From: Pseudomonadota bacterium
Lineage (GTDB): Bacteria > Myxococcota_A > UBA9160 > UBA4427
NCBI GenBank assembly: GCA_022361175.1
Contig: JAKSBN010000394.1
Location: 1-47,404, forward strand
Direction of reading: 5' to 3'
Length of the DNA: 47,404 nt
A program made the position numbers and the translations under genes. Positions 18,322 to 28,735 of this stretch are shown here, piece after piece; within the stretch, counting starts at the first letter, position 1; every line of letters starts with the position of its first letter. Below the pieces are notes generated by a model, which had not been told where the DNA came from, did not search any database, and was given only the letters and a program-made list of their open reading frames with translations.

Positions 18322-19203
18322 CTAGAGGCTCACGAGGTAGGCCCAGATGGCGCGAAGTTCGACGTCGCTCATGCGCGCGAACTGGAGCCAGGGCATGTAG
18401 CGGGGGTCCATGACCCGCCCGTCGGGTGTGCGCCCCGAGCGCATCGCGTGCAGGAAGTCGCGTTCGCTCCACTGCCGGAGGGGCGAGCCCGGCCCCAGCG
18501 CGGGGGGCGGAGGCTCGTCGGGGAGCGACATGGGATGCAGGCCCCCCGATAGGTCCGCGCGGTGGCAGATGCGGCAGCCGGCGATCTCGACGAGATACTC
18601 GCCGTAGTCCGAATCGACCCGGGGAGGCGGTGCCGACACCGCCGGCAGGGCCTCGTGATCGATCCGGTGCGCCGGCAGGAACTCGGGTGCCCAGCCCAGC
18701 GACAGTGCGAGGCGCGTCAGCGGCCCCATGCGTTCCGGCGGATGCTCGCGGTCTACGGGAGCCGCCGCCCGCACGCGGCGAATGATCGCCGCCACGTCCG
18801 CGTCCGAAAGCGTGGCCAGGCGGTCCGAGGGCATCAGTCGCAGCGGTCGCCCGTCGCGAGCCAGGCCGTGGCGAATCGCGCGCACGAAATCGGCGTCGCT
18901 GTAGTCGGGCGGCAACCCGCCGCGGCCCCGCGTCAGATTGGTGGAGTAGAGCCTTCCGAGGGCCCAGGTATCGGCTTGCGGCAAGCCGCCGAGGTCGGCA
19001 CCGTGGCACAGGGTGCAGAGCGCCACCGCCTCGACCAGATGCTCGCCCCGCGTGAGGGACGCCTCGGCCGGTGCCACCGCCAGAGGCCGAACGGGAACGT
19101 GGTGACGCGTCCGCAGCGCCGACTGACTCTGCCACCAGACCCACCCGCCGGCGGTCGCCAACAGCGTTGCGAGGATGGCCAACGCGCGCAGCATCCAGTT
19201 CAC
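18322..19203 (-). CDS. Diheme c-type cytochrome
   Basis: A 293-residue protein with an N-terminal signal/anchor helix (about 4-26) and two CxxCH heme sites, CTLCH at 63-67 and CRICH near residue 210. Distal Met candidates include MPSDRLA and YMPWLQ. Each half has the cytochrome c fold spacing (SDADFVRAIRHG, then SERDFLHAMRSG), so the protein is a tandem duplication. It should carry electrons in the periplasm. The GTG start at 19203 lies within a 14-bp tandem repeat; an ATG three codons later is an alternative start. The gene follows the oxoamine-synthase fusion on the same strand after 21 bases, suggesting co-transcription. Confidence 0.85.
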   Translation of the reverse strand: MNWMLRALAILATLLATAGGWVWWQSQSALRTRHHVPVRPLAVAPAEASLTRGEHLVEAVALCTLCHGADLGGLPQADTWALGRLYSTNLTRGRGGLPPDYSDADFVRAIRHGLARDGRPLRLMPSDRLATLSDADVAAIIRRVRAAAPVDREHPPERMGPLTRLALSLGWAPEFLPAHRIDHEALPAVSAPPPRVDSDYGEYLVEIAGCRICHRADLSGGLHPMSLPDEPPPPALGPGSPLRQWSERDFLHAMRSGRTPDGRVMDPRYMPWLQFARMSDVELRAIWAYLVSL

Positions 19204-19228
19204 CTGAAACTCACCACCTGAAACTCAC
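19201..19228. repeat. 14-bp tandem duplication at the fusion-enzyme/cytochrome junction
   Basis: CACCTGAAACTCAC occurs twice in tandem (19201-19214 and 19215-19228, plus strand). One copy includes the stop codon of the oxoamine-synthase fusion; the other reaches the GTG start of the cytochrome gene. Confidence 0.9.
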
Positions 19229-21666
19229 CGGACCGCTCCTGCCGCCAGCTCCGCGATCACCTGAGACGAGTAGTCGTCCTCGGACTGCACGAAGAGCTCC
19301 TGCGCCACCGGCTTGGCCTCGAAGCGTCTCTTCTGCAGCTCCGCGCCCATGCCGAAGTGCACCCGAATCCGACCCAGCTGCTTGGCTCGCAGCAGGATCT
19401 GGCGGATGGACTGGCGATAGAGCCCGTGGTGCTCGATCTCGTCGTAATCATACCCGACCACGGTGGGCGCGTAGTGCCGCGGCCCTCGGTAGGCCACGCA
19501 CATGCCCACGACCTCATCGCCGCTCCCGGCTCCGGGGTGCCGGTCCGACCTCCGCCAGAGGCCGACCTCCCAATCGGCGTCCCGGGTCGCGGCCTCGAAG
19601 AAGTGGCGCGGCAGGGGGAACGTGTTGAGGTCGAAATTCCGGCGCTGTACCGCGAGATACAGCTCGTACAGACGCTCGCGGTCGATGCTTCGCGCCGCGG
19701 CGGATCCTCCCCGCGAGAACTCGACGCGATAGTGATCGTTGAACGGAGCCACGTGCTTGCGGTAGTAGCGCCGGTGACGAGAGGACATCGACGCGATCAG
19801 GGCGGGCTCGTCCTCCCAGCCCAGGGTGGCCAGCATGGCGTTCGGCATCGGCAGCCGGGCAAAGCCCGCGTCCACCAGGAAGGACGCCAGCTCCTCGTCG
19901 CCCGACGGCAAGTCCCTCAGGACGACCTTCGCGGCGCCGACCCGCAGCGTGTCCTCCTCGACGGCTTGGAGCAGCATCGACACGCTGGTGCGCCAGTCCG
20001 CGCGCTGGCGATCCAGGAACAGGTGATTGCCTTCCGTCAGCAGCGACCCCATTGAAAAGACCGGTGCCGTCAGGTAGTGCGGGTCCTGCTCTCGGAGCTT
20101 CTCCACCGTTCGCGAAGCGGCCCCCGAGGCCAACATGTCCTCCTTCCACAGGGCGTGCGTGAAGAAGGTCAACAGCACCGGCGTACCGGCCCCGTCTCTG
20201 ATCTGGTAGTAGCGGAAGCTCCAGCGATTCTCGGCCTCACCCTCCCGAAAGACGCGTTCCAAGAGCCGAAGCGGCGACACGCCGAAGGATCCGCGATCGC
20301 CGAAGCAGCGATCCCAGAGTGCGGGCTCGAGTTCCTCGATCGTGTCGAAGCGCTCGAGCACGAGACGGGGGGCCCGTGTCGCGCGGGCCGCAGGGGTCTC
20401 GGGAGCCCCCGCGCGGTTCCGCTCGACGCCGGACCGGGCTTTCACGCGGGCCGCAGCCTCCCCTTCCTTGACTCTGCGGATCGAGCGGTCCAGGGCTTCG
20501 ACGAGGCCCTCGATGTCGCCGCGGGTCTGGTGCAGCGTGAGCGACACCCTCACCCCGGCCCCCTTCATGGGGACCGCCGGAAAGTGCGACACCGACGCCA
20601 GGTAGCCCGCGTCGCGCACGCGCTGGGCGACCTCCCGAGCCACCCGAGGCAGCCCGACGGTCAGGAACCGGATGGGCGATTCATCGCGGCAGTAGAGCGG
20701 CAAGCCGCACTCTTCCATGAGCCGGGTGCAGTACCGCACCTGCTTGCGCAGCTGGCGCTGGCGCCGCTCGACTTCGCCACTCAGGTGCAGCTCGGCCGAA
20801 GCGATGGCGGCCCCGAGCTGAGCCGGCTGAAGAGGGCCCGCGAAAATCATGGTCGCCCCGCAGCTGCGAACGCGTCGTTCGACGGCCTCCGTCGGCACGA
20901 CCAAGGCGCCGCCGCCGGCCGCAAAGCTCTTGTTCAGGCTGGTCGCCATGATCATCTGCGGGTGGAGATCGCGTTCGGACAGGGCGAAGCCCCGGCCCTG
21001 CGGACCCGCCCAGCTCATGCCGTGGGCGTCGTCGACATAGAGCCGGAAGAACTCGTAGCGGTCGAGCAGCGCGTACAGTTCGTCCATCGGCGCCAGGTCG
21101 CCGTACATGCTGTACACGCCGTCGACGGCGTACCACACGCGCGAGTGGGTTCCCGACAGCTCCCGCAGCCGCTCCGCCAGCAGGTCGATCCGGTTGTGGC
21201 GAATGCGCTCGACGGTCGTGCCCTCTTGTCCGACCACGCGAGCCGCCATGTGCACGCTGTTGTGGACCTGCTGATCCAGCACCAGGGCGTCCTTCTCCCC
21301 GACGAGCAGCGGCAGCGCTGCCAGGTGGCCGAGCGTCGTGCTCGGCGTCACGATGGTCGGAGCGCCGAAGATCTCCCGCAGGAGTTCCTCGAGTCGCCGA
21401 TACGGCGGCGCCGAGACGTAGATGCGCGAGGAAGAAAACTGCGTGCCGTAGCGCAAAATCGCCCGTACCGCGGCCCGCCTTAGGTACTGCGACATCTCGA
21501 GACCCAGGTAGCTGCAGGACGAGAAGTTCACCAGGGACTTGCCGTCGACGGTGACGCGCCGGCCGTCCAGCCAGCCGTCGTCTGCGTGTTGGAGCACAAG
21601 CTCGGCGTCGGCCGACGCCTGCATCATCCTCTCGAGCAGATCCATGCGATTCGTATGCGTGTCCAA
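19225..21666 (-). CDS. Alpha-oxoamine synthase (serine-palmitoyltransferase-like) fused to a GNAT-like acyltransferase
   Basis: An 813-residue protein. A TTG at 21666 with GAGGGGGG seven bases upstream is the best start; the ATG at 21645 lacks a site. Residues 1-400 are a PLP-dependent alpha-oxoamine synthase: NFSSCSYLGLE, the DxxxHNSVH cofactor region, VDDAHGMSWAG, and the Schiff-base Lys246 in ATSLNKSFAAGGG. Such enzymes condense an acyl-CoA or acyl-ACP with an amino acid (serine palmitoyltransferase, BioF, KBL). A linker (about 400-432) leads to a second domain (about 435-805) resembling GNAT/FemAB-like N-acyltransferases, with VVGMCVAYRG, a VVGYDYDE strand and LLRAKQLG followed by a VHFGMGAELQKRRF motif. 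Bacterial ceramide synthesis uses an oxoamine synthase and a separate GNAT-type N-acyltransferase, so the fusion could do both steps; substrate is inference. Confidence 0.75.
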   Translation of the reverse strand: MDTHTNRMDLLERMMQASADAELVLQHADDGWLDGRRVTVDGKSLVNFSSCSYLGLEMSQYLRRAAVRAILRYGTQFSSSRIYVSAPPYRRLEELLREIFGAPTIVTPSTTLGHLAALPLLVGEKDALVLDQQVHNSVHMAARVVGQEGTTVERIRHNRIDLLAERLRELSGTHSRVWYAVDGVYSMYGDLAPMDELYALLDRYEFFRLYVDDAHGMSWAGPQGRGFALSERDLHPQMIMATSLNKSFAAGGGALVVPTEAVERRVRSCGATMIFAGPLQPAQLGAAIASAELHLSGEVERRQRQLRKQVRYCTRLMEECGLPLYCRDESPIRFLTVGLPRVAREVAQRVRDAGYLASVSHFPAVPMKGAGVRVSLTLHQTRGDIEGLVEALDRSIRRVKEGEAAARVKARSGVERNRAGAPETPAARATRAPRLVLERFDTIEELEPALWDRCFGDRGSFGVSPLRLLERVFREGEAENRWSFRYYQIRDGAGTPVLLTFFTHALWKEDMLASGAASRTVEKLREQDPHYLTAPVFSMGSLLTEGNHLFLDRQRADWRTSVSMLLQAVEEDTLRVGAAKVVLRDLPSGDEELASFLVDAGFARLPMPNAMLATLGWEDEPALIASMSSRHRRYYRKHVAPFNDHYRVEFSRGGSAAARSIDRERLYELYLAVQRRNFDLNTFPLPRHFFEAATRDADWEVGLWRRSDRHPGAGSGDEVVGMCVAYRGPRHYAPTVVGYDYDEIEHHGLYRQSIRQILLRAKQLGRIRVHFGMGAELQKRRFEAKPVAQELFVQSEDDYSSQVIAELAAGAVR

Positions 21667-22034
21667 TGTGGTTCCCCCCTCGGCCGCGGTCAGCCGAACA
21701 AGCGAGCGCGTAGTGCATGGAGGAACGCGGGCCGGGTGCGGGAACCGAGCTCGCGCGAGGGGAACGCTGGTTGGGACGAGTAGGGAAGGTCCCGTGTTCG
21801 AGCGATCGGGGGATTTCGCCAAACGCTTGGCCGAAGAACGCTCTTGGCCACTTGGGGCAATCACCCTACAAGACATGGGGAGATTGGGGATTCAGAGGGG
21901 CCGCTCGGGAAATCCCTCCAGAAGCGCAACGCCTTGGAGTAGCATGGGTTCTCCCCCCCGTGGGTGCGGGTCCTCCGGCTAGCGACGCGCGGTGCGCGCC
22001 AAGCCCTCGCGCCCCAAGTCAGAAGTCGCCGCAC
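21667..22034. other. Intergenic region, 368 bp, divergent
   Basis: Lies between the oxoamine-synthase fusion and a histidine kinase gene transcribed in the opposite direction. The centre contains two copies of CTTGGCC about 18 bases apart (around 21826-21850), and the right half is less GC-rich than its surroundings, as expected for a regulatory region. No defined promoter or gene could be supported. Confidence 0.45.
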
Positions 22035-23912
<1,878 letters not shown>

Positions 23913-23950
23913 CCCCCCGCAACCCCTTGCGCGTTCCTAAACGGGCGGTA

Positions 23951-23983
23951 AAATTGGCCCAACCAAAGTGGCCGGACCAATTT
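23951..23983 (+). promoter_or_regulatory. Double FadR/PdhR-type operator upstream of the GntR regulator gene
   Basis: Two overlapping 17-bp sites, AATTGGCCCAACCAAAG (23952-23968) and AAGTGGCCGGACCAATT (23966-23982), each match the AAnTGG-N5-CCAnnn pattern of FadR-subfamily (PdhR-like) GntR operators. Together they form a larger palindrome with AAATTGG and CCAATTT ends (23951-23983). The position just before the regulator's coding region suggests autoregulation. The A/T-rich ends are conspicuous in this GC-rich DNA. Confidence 0.65.
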
Positions 23984-24040
23984 GACCGCGGAGTCATCGA
24001 ACCCCGAGCCACAGGACGCCGACGGCGGAGAGGTTTCCCC

Positions 24041-24781
24041 CTGGACGCGCCTTCGACCCGCAGCGAATCGGTGGTGCGCGCCCTGCGCGAGCAGATCCTG
24101 CGCGGCGAGTACGCGGCCGGCGAACGGCTGCCCGCCGAGCGCGAGCTCGCCCAGCGGCTCGGCGTGAACCGCAGTTCGGTCCGCGAGGCGCTTCGCAAGC
24201 TCGAGCAGCTCGGACTCGTCAGCATCCGCCACGGGGGCGGCGCCACCGTCCGCCAGTTGCACGAGGCGAGCGTCGACATCGTCCCGCACCTGGTGCGGTT
24301 GGACGAACGCCCGAACCTGGGCCTGGTGGTGCAGATCGCCGACGTTCACGAGATGCTGGTGGCCGGAGCGGCCCGGCTGGCGGTGGAGCGCGGCGGGGAC
24401 GAAGATCTGCAGCGCGCGCGCGACCTCCTGAAACGGCTCGCGGATCCCGCCACCCGCGACGAGAACTTTCCGGCCATCGTCGACCTGCTCTTCGGCGTGG
24501 TCACCGACGCCAGCGGAAACCTGGTGCTCCGCCTCTGCCGCAACACCCTCGGCCCCGCCATGAACCTGCGCCTGGGCGGGTTCTTCTGGCGCGTGCTGCG
24601 CGCCTCGGGGCCGGTCTTCGAGGCGCTGGTGAAGGAGATCGACACCGCGATCGTCGAGCGCAACCCCGCGCGGGCGGAGGAAGCCGTGCGCGGCCTGCTG
24701 CGCGAGGGCCGCCGGCGCCTGTTGGCCGAATTGGAACCCGGAACTTCCGAGCGCCCGCCCGGGGCCGAGCCCCCCAACTGA
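24041..24781 (+). CDS. FadR-family (GntR superfamily) transcriptional regulator
   Basis: About 246 residues. The winged-helix DNA-binding domain occupies roughly residues 8-75 (ALREQILRGEYAAGERLPAE, LAQRLGVNRSSVREALRKLE, then the wing HGGGATV) and an all-helical FCD/FadR-type ligand domain follows. The start is uncertain. The first in-frame ATG/GTG/TTG upstream is a TTG at 23927, which would place the operator inside the coding region and give an Arg-rich leader. CTG at 24041 has GGAGAGG at good distance and gives the usual family N-terminus. A TTG at 23982 opens a plausible N-terminus in another frame ending at a C5 run. It likely controls itself and the downstream oxygenase gene eleven bases away. 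Confidence 0.8.
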   Translation: MDAPSTRSESVVRALREQILRGEYAAGERLPAERELAQRLGVNRSSVREALRKLEQLGLVSIRHGGGATVRQLHEASVDIVPHLVRLDERPNLGLVVQIADVHEMLVAGAARLAVERGGDEDLQRARDLLKRLADPATRDENFPAIVDLLFGVVTDASGNLVLRLCRNTLGPAMNLRLGGFFWRVLRASGPVFEALVKEIDTAIVERNPARAEEAVRGLLREGRRRLLAELEPGTSERPPGAEPPN

Positions 24782-24792
24782 GAGGAACGATC

Positions 24793-25902
24793 ATGTCCGA
24801 GTCCGCCAGCGACAGCCTGTCCGCCAACCACCCCGAGCCCGAGGGCGTCAAGGTGGCCATGGAGGCGATCTACAACTGGAACTACGAGCCGGAGGTGGAC
24901 GAGCTGCGAAACCTCTACGCCAAGTCGCTCGACCTCCAGTGGATCGCACTGCGCGATCTCGAGTGGGATCGGGGCATCGACCACAACGCCTTCACGCGCA
25001 CGTTCTCCCTGGGCGGGATCCCGATCACGGAGACCAGCTTCTGGAAGAGCCTCTCCGACGAGACGCGCTGGGACGTCGCCCGACGCTCGGCGAGCTTCAT
25101 GCTCTCGAACTTCCTGCACGGAGAGCAGGGCGCGCTGATGGTGGCGGCGCAGCTGGTGAACGCGGTCCCCCACATGGACGGCAAGTTCTACGCGTCTACC
25201 CAGACCCTCGACGAAGCGCGCCACGTGGAGGTCTTTGCGAAGTACGTCAGCCTGCTCGACAACGTGTATCCCATCTCGCCCGGGCTGAAGAAGCTCCTCG
25301 ACGGCGTGCTCTCGACGGAGAACTGGATGATGAAGGCCGTCGGCATGCAGGTGGTGACCGAGGGGCTGGCTCTCTACAGCTTCCGCGACATGCGCAACCA
25401 GACCGAAGAGCCGCTGCTGAAGCAGCTTCTCACCTACGTCTCGCGGGACGAGGCGCGCCACACGGGCTACGGCATCAAGTACCTGAACCGGGTCGTGCCG
25501 ACTCTCTCCGACAAGGAGCGTTCGGATCTGGAGGACTTCGCCTTCGAAGCCGCTCGGCTGTTGATCGACCAGCGGGCCGGCTACTCCATGCGCGAGACGA
25601 TCTTCCAACTGTGGAAAGACGCGGGAGTCGACCCGGGAGACGCGCTCACCTCGATGCTGAAGGAGCGCGAGGTCATCCAGCAGGCGCTCGCCAAGGGCGG
25701 CGGCCGCTTCGGCCCCGTCAGCGGCTTCGTGATCCCCACGCTGCGCTCGATCGGGCTCTACAGCGACCGCATCGCCGAGCACTTCAAGGAGATGTGGACC
25801 GCCAACGTCGGCGCGGAGACGGCCGACCGGCTGGCCTCCAACGTGGACGAGGTGCCCGAAGACCTCGAGGCCTGGGTGAACGAGGGGTACGAGGCGCTCT
25901 AG
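24793..25902 (+). CDS. Ferritin-like diiron protein, probable oxygenase
   Basis: A 369-residue all-helical protein; AGAGGAA precedes its ATG. The four-helix carboxylate-bridged diiron site is visible: Glu111 (HGEQGAL), Glu141/His144 (DEARHVEVF), Glu190 (VTEGLALY) and Glu220/His223 (DEARHTGYG), which matches the ExxH pairs of R2-like and AurF-like proteins. Such proteins hydroxylate, desaturate or N-oxygenate small molecules or bound acyl chains; the substrate is unknown. It sits between a FadR-type regulator and an aromatic-acid-type MFS carrier, which suggests a catabolic or detoxifying role. Confidence 0.75.
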   Translation: MSESASDSLSANHPEPEGVKVAMEAIYNWNYEPEVDELRNLYAKSLDLQWIALRDLEWDRGIDHNAFTRTFSLGGIPITETSFWKSLSDETRWDVARRSASFMLSNFLHGEQGALMVAAQLVNAVPHMDGKFYASTQTLDEARHVEVFAKYVSLLDNVYPISPGLKKLLDGVLSTENWMMKAVGMQVVTEGLALYSFRDMRNQTEEPLLKQLLTYVSRDEARHTGYGIKYLNRVVPTLSDKERSDLEDFAFEAARLLIDQRAGYSMRETIFQLWKDAGVDPGDALTSMLKEREVIQQALAKGGGRFGPVSGFVIPTLRSIGLYSDRIAEHFKEMWTANVGAETADRLASNVDEVPEDLEAWVNEGYEAL

Positions 25903-25961
25903 CTAGCGCCCAACCGTTCGTTGGGGGGGCGCAGCCGCCGGCCCGTGGTAGCGTCCACGCC

Positions 25962-27326
25962 ATGACCGAGCGCGCCCGCTCCCCCGTCGAGGCCCAGCGC
26001 GTCGACGGCTACCTGGTTCTGCTCTTCGTCCTGCTGTCGACGGCGACCCTCTTCGACGGCTTCGACTCGGCGCTGTTCGGCTTCGCCGCGCCCGAGGTCC
26101 GGGAGACGCTCGGCATCTCCCTGGAGGACTGGGGCTACGTGAGCGCCGCGACGCGCTTCGGCGTCATGGCCTCCTTCCTGTTCCTGCTCTCGGCCGACCG
26201 CTTCGGCCGCCGCGCTGTGCTGCTCTTCACGGTCGTGGGCTTCACGGTCTTCAACGGGTTGACGGCCCTGGTCACCGAGACCTGGCAGTTCACGCTGTGC
26301 CAGATGCTGGCGCGGCTCTTCCTGACGGCCGAGTACGCGCTGGCCATCGTCACGATTGGCGAGGAGTTCCCGGCCGCCGTGCGCGGGCGCGCGATCGCCA
26401 TCCTGACCAGCCTGGCCACCGTGGGCGTCATGGTGATGGCCAAGCTGCAGCCCTACCTGCTTCTGCCCGAGGGCGCGCCGGGCAATTGGCTCCACGACAC
26501 CGGCGCGGCCGGCGTGAGCGTGCTCCAGGGCGCGCTCGGCCTCGAGCGCGACGGCGAGAGCTGGCGGGCGCTCTACCTGTTGGGGGCGGTCCCGCTCGTC
26601 ATCGTCCTGGTGCTGCGGGTGCTGATGCGAGAGACCCGGCGCTTCGAGGCCGTGCAGGAAGACCGCGGCACCCGCGGCTGGCAAGATCACGCACGCGACG
26701 CCCTGCTGCCGTTTCGCCGGGCCTACCGCCGCCGCAGCGCGATCGTCATCCTGCTGTGGAACTGCGTCTTCATCGTCACCGGCCCGTCGGTGGTCTACTG
26801 GGTGATCTTCGCGCGGGAAGAGCTCGGGCTGACCGCCAGCCAGGTGGGTGACGTCGTCTTCTGGGGCTACGCGGGAGGGGTCGCGGGCCACTTCGTGGCC
26901 GGCGACCTGGTCGACCGCATCGGCCGCAAGGGGACGTGCGCGGCCTTCTACGCGCTGGCCTCCGCCTCGATTCTGCTGCTCTACCAGGTGCCGACGCTCT
27001 GGGGGCAGTACGTGTTCATGATCGCCACGGTCTTCTGCTTCGGCGCCGCCATGACCGCCACTCACGTCTACGCCTCGGAGCTCTTCCCGACGGAGATCCG
27101 CGCCACGGGGTACGGCTGGACCACCAACTTCTTCGGGCGCGTGACGGAGGTGCTGACGCCGGCCGCCATCGGCTTCCTGATCCCCTGGTTCGGGATCCCC
27201 AACGCCATCGCGGTGGTGGCCGTGGGCCCGCTGCTCGGTGCGATCCTGGTGTACCGCTACGCCCCCGAGACCCGGGGCCTCACGCTGGAGCAGGTTCAGG
27301 AGAAGCTGGCCCTGGACGCGCGGTAA
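25962..27326 (+). CDS. MFS transporter, aromatic acid/metabolite:H+ symporter type
   Basis: A 454-residue, 12-helix protein from ATG 25962; no strong ribosome site is visible. The first helix ends with FDGFDSALFGFAAPE, the DGxD signature of the AAHS and metabolite:H+ symporter groups (PcaK-like). The loop 2-3 motif ADRFGRRAVLL, the helix 4-5 AEYALAIVTIGEEFP segment and DLVDRIGRKG in loop 8-9 support the family. A longer loop after helix 5 (LLLPEGAPGNWLHDTG) looks like an insertion of these carriers. Expected role: uptake of an organic acid, perhaps the substrate of the adjacent diiron protein. Confidence 0.8.
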   Translation: MTERARSPVEAQRVDGYLVLLFVLLSTATLFDGFDSALFGFAAPEVRETLGISLEDWGYVSAATRFGVMASFLFLLSADRFGRRAVLLFTVVGFTVFNGLTALVTETWQFTLCQMLARLFLTAEYALAIVTIGEEFPAAVRGRAIAILTSLATVGVMVMAKLQPYLLLPEGAPGNWLHDTGAAGVSVLQGALGLERDGESWRALYLLGAVPLVIVLVLRVLMRETRRFEAVQEDRGTRGWQDHARDALLPFRRAYRRRSAIVILLWNCVFIVTGPSVVYWVIFAREELGLTASQVGDVVFWGYAGGVAGHFVAGDLVDRIGRKGTCAAFYALASASILLLYQVPTLWGQYVFMIATVFCFGAAMTATHVYASELFPTEIRATGYGWTTNFFGRVTEVLTPAAIGFLIPWFGIPNAIAVVAVGPLLGAILVYRYAPETRGLTLEQVQEKLALDAR

Positions 27327-27335
27327 CATAGGGCC

Positions 27336-28649
27336 ATGTCCACCGCCCCCCGATCCCGCCGGCGAGTCGACGCGCTGCTGCTGCTCGCCACCCTCGCCTG
27401 GGCCTGCGCCACCAACCCGGTTACGGGGCGCAGTGAGCTCAACCTGGTGTCGCGGGCCGGCGAAATCCAGATCGGGGAAGACAACTACGGGCCGACGCGC
27501 CAGATGCAGGGCGGCGACTACACCGTCGACCCGGAGCTCACCACCTACGTCCAGTCGGTGGGCCAGCGCCTGGCGGCGGTCAGCGACCGGCCGGACCTGC
27601 CCTACGAGTTCCAGGTGCTGAACAGCAGCGTGCCCAACGCCTGGGCGCTGCCGGGTGGAAAGATCGCCATCAACCGCGGCCTGCTGCTGGAGCTGGAGAA
27701 CGAAGCCCAGCTGGCCGCGGTGCTCGGCCACGAGATCGTGCACGCCGCAGCCCGCCACGGGGCCCAGGCCATGGAGCGCGGCCTCCTGTTGCAGGGCGCC
27801 GTGGTCGCCGTGGCGGTCGCGACGGCGGACAGCGACTACGGCGGGCTGGCGGTCGGAGGCGCGGGGCTGGGCGCTCAGCTTGCCAGCCAGAAGTACGGAC
27901 GCGACGCCGAGCGCGAATCCGATCTCTACGGCATGCGCTACATGCAGCGCGCCGGCTACGACCCCGAAGCGGCCGTCGAGCTGCAGCAGATCTTCGTGCG
28001 CTTGTCGGAGGGGCGGGCCGAGAACTGGCTGGCGGGGCTCTTCGCGAGCCACCCGCCCTCGCGCGAACGCGTCGAGGCCAACCGCGCGACCCTGGCGGCG
28101 CTGCGCGCCGAAAACGCTTCGCGCGGCGAGGTCGGGCGCGAGCGCTATCAGCGGCGGCTCGCGCGGTTGCGCGCCAGCAAGACCGCCTACGCCGCCCACG
28201 ACGAGGGGCGCAAGGCGCTCGGCCGCGGCGATACGGCGCGCGCCCTCGCGGCGGCGGAGCGAGCCCTAAAGGGCGAGCCCGCAGAGCCGCGCTTCCACGA
28301 GCTGCGCGGCGACATCCGCTTGCAGCAGCGCCGCTACGCCGATGCGGTCACCAACTACGATCGCGCCCTGGCCCGCGACCCGGGCCACGCCTTGACGAGG
28401 CTCCGCCGCGGGGTCGCCAAGCGGCGCCTCGGCGACAGCCAAGGCGCCCGTCGCGACCTGGAAAGGACCTTGGAGCTGCTGCCCACTTCTCTGGCGCATC
28501 TCGAGCTGGCGGAGCTGGCCGAAGCCCGGGGCGACCGGGCGATGGCGGTTCGTCACTACCGCGTGCTGGCCCCCTTGGACTCCGCCCACGGCCAGCGAGC
28601 GCGACGGGCGCTGCAGCGCCTCGAGCCGCCGCCCCAGTCTGCCTACTGA
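27336..28649 (+). CDS. M48-family metalloprotease with C-terminal TPR repeats (BepA-like)
   Basis: A 437-residue protein. A signal-type hydrophobic stretch (12-24) ends at Cys24 in AWACATNP, plausibly a lipid-modified Cys. The zinc site is HEIVH (132-136), with the third ligand Glu in the AERESDLYGMRYM helix. Residues NAWALPGGKIAINRGLL are the conserved strand before the active helix. After about 285 there are three TPR-like units (ALAAAERALKGEPAEPRFHE, YADAVTNYDRALARDPGHA and a third). This is the architecture of BepA/YfgC, which handles outer-membrane protein assembly; it should act in the periplasm. Confidence 0.88.
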   Translation: MSTAPRSRRRVDALLLLATLAWACATNPVTGRSELNLVSRAGEIQIGEDNYGPTRQMQGGDYTVDPELTTYVQSVGQRLAAVSDRPDLPYEFQVLNSSVPNAWALPGGKIAINRGLLLELENEAQLAAVLGHEIVHAAARHGAQAMERGLLLQGAVVAVAVATADSDYGGLAVGGAGLGAQLASQKYGRDAERESDLYGMRYMQRAGYDPEAAVELQQIFVRLSEGRAENWLAGLFASHPPSRERVEANRATLAALRAENASRGEVGRERYQRRLARLRASKTAYAAHDEGRKALGRGDTARALAAAERALKGEPAEPRFHELRGDIRLQQRRYADAVTNYDRALARDPGHALTRLRRGVAKRRLGDSQGARRDLERTLELLPTSLAHLELAELAEARGDRAMAVRHYRVLAPLDSAHGQRARRALQRLEPPPQSAY

Positions 28650-28735
28650 GGGAAAATCCGAGTCAAGGCAGAGTGTTTCTGCGCCGAAGAGGGCCCGAGC
28701 CTCGCCGCCCGAGCGGGGGAGGAGCCACCCACCTG

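Noticed and set aside
21820..21880. Sigma54 promoter in the divergent region upstream of the histidine kinase
   Set aside because: TGGCC-rich stretches resemble TGGCAC but no TTGCA element lies at the required spacing.
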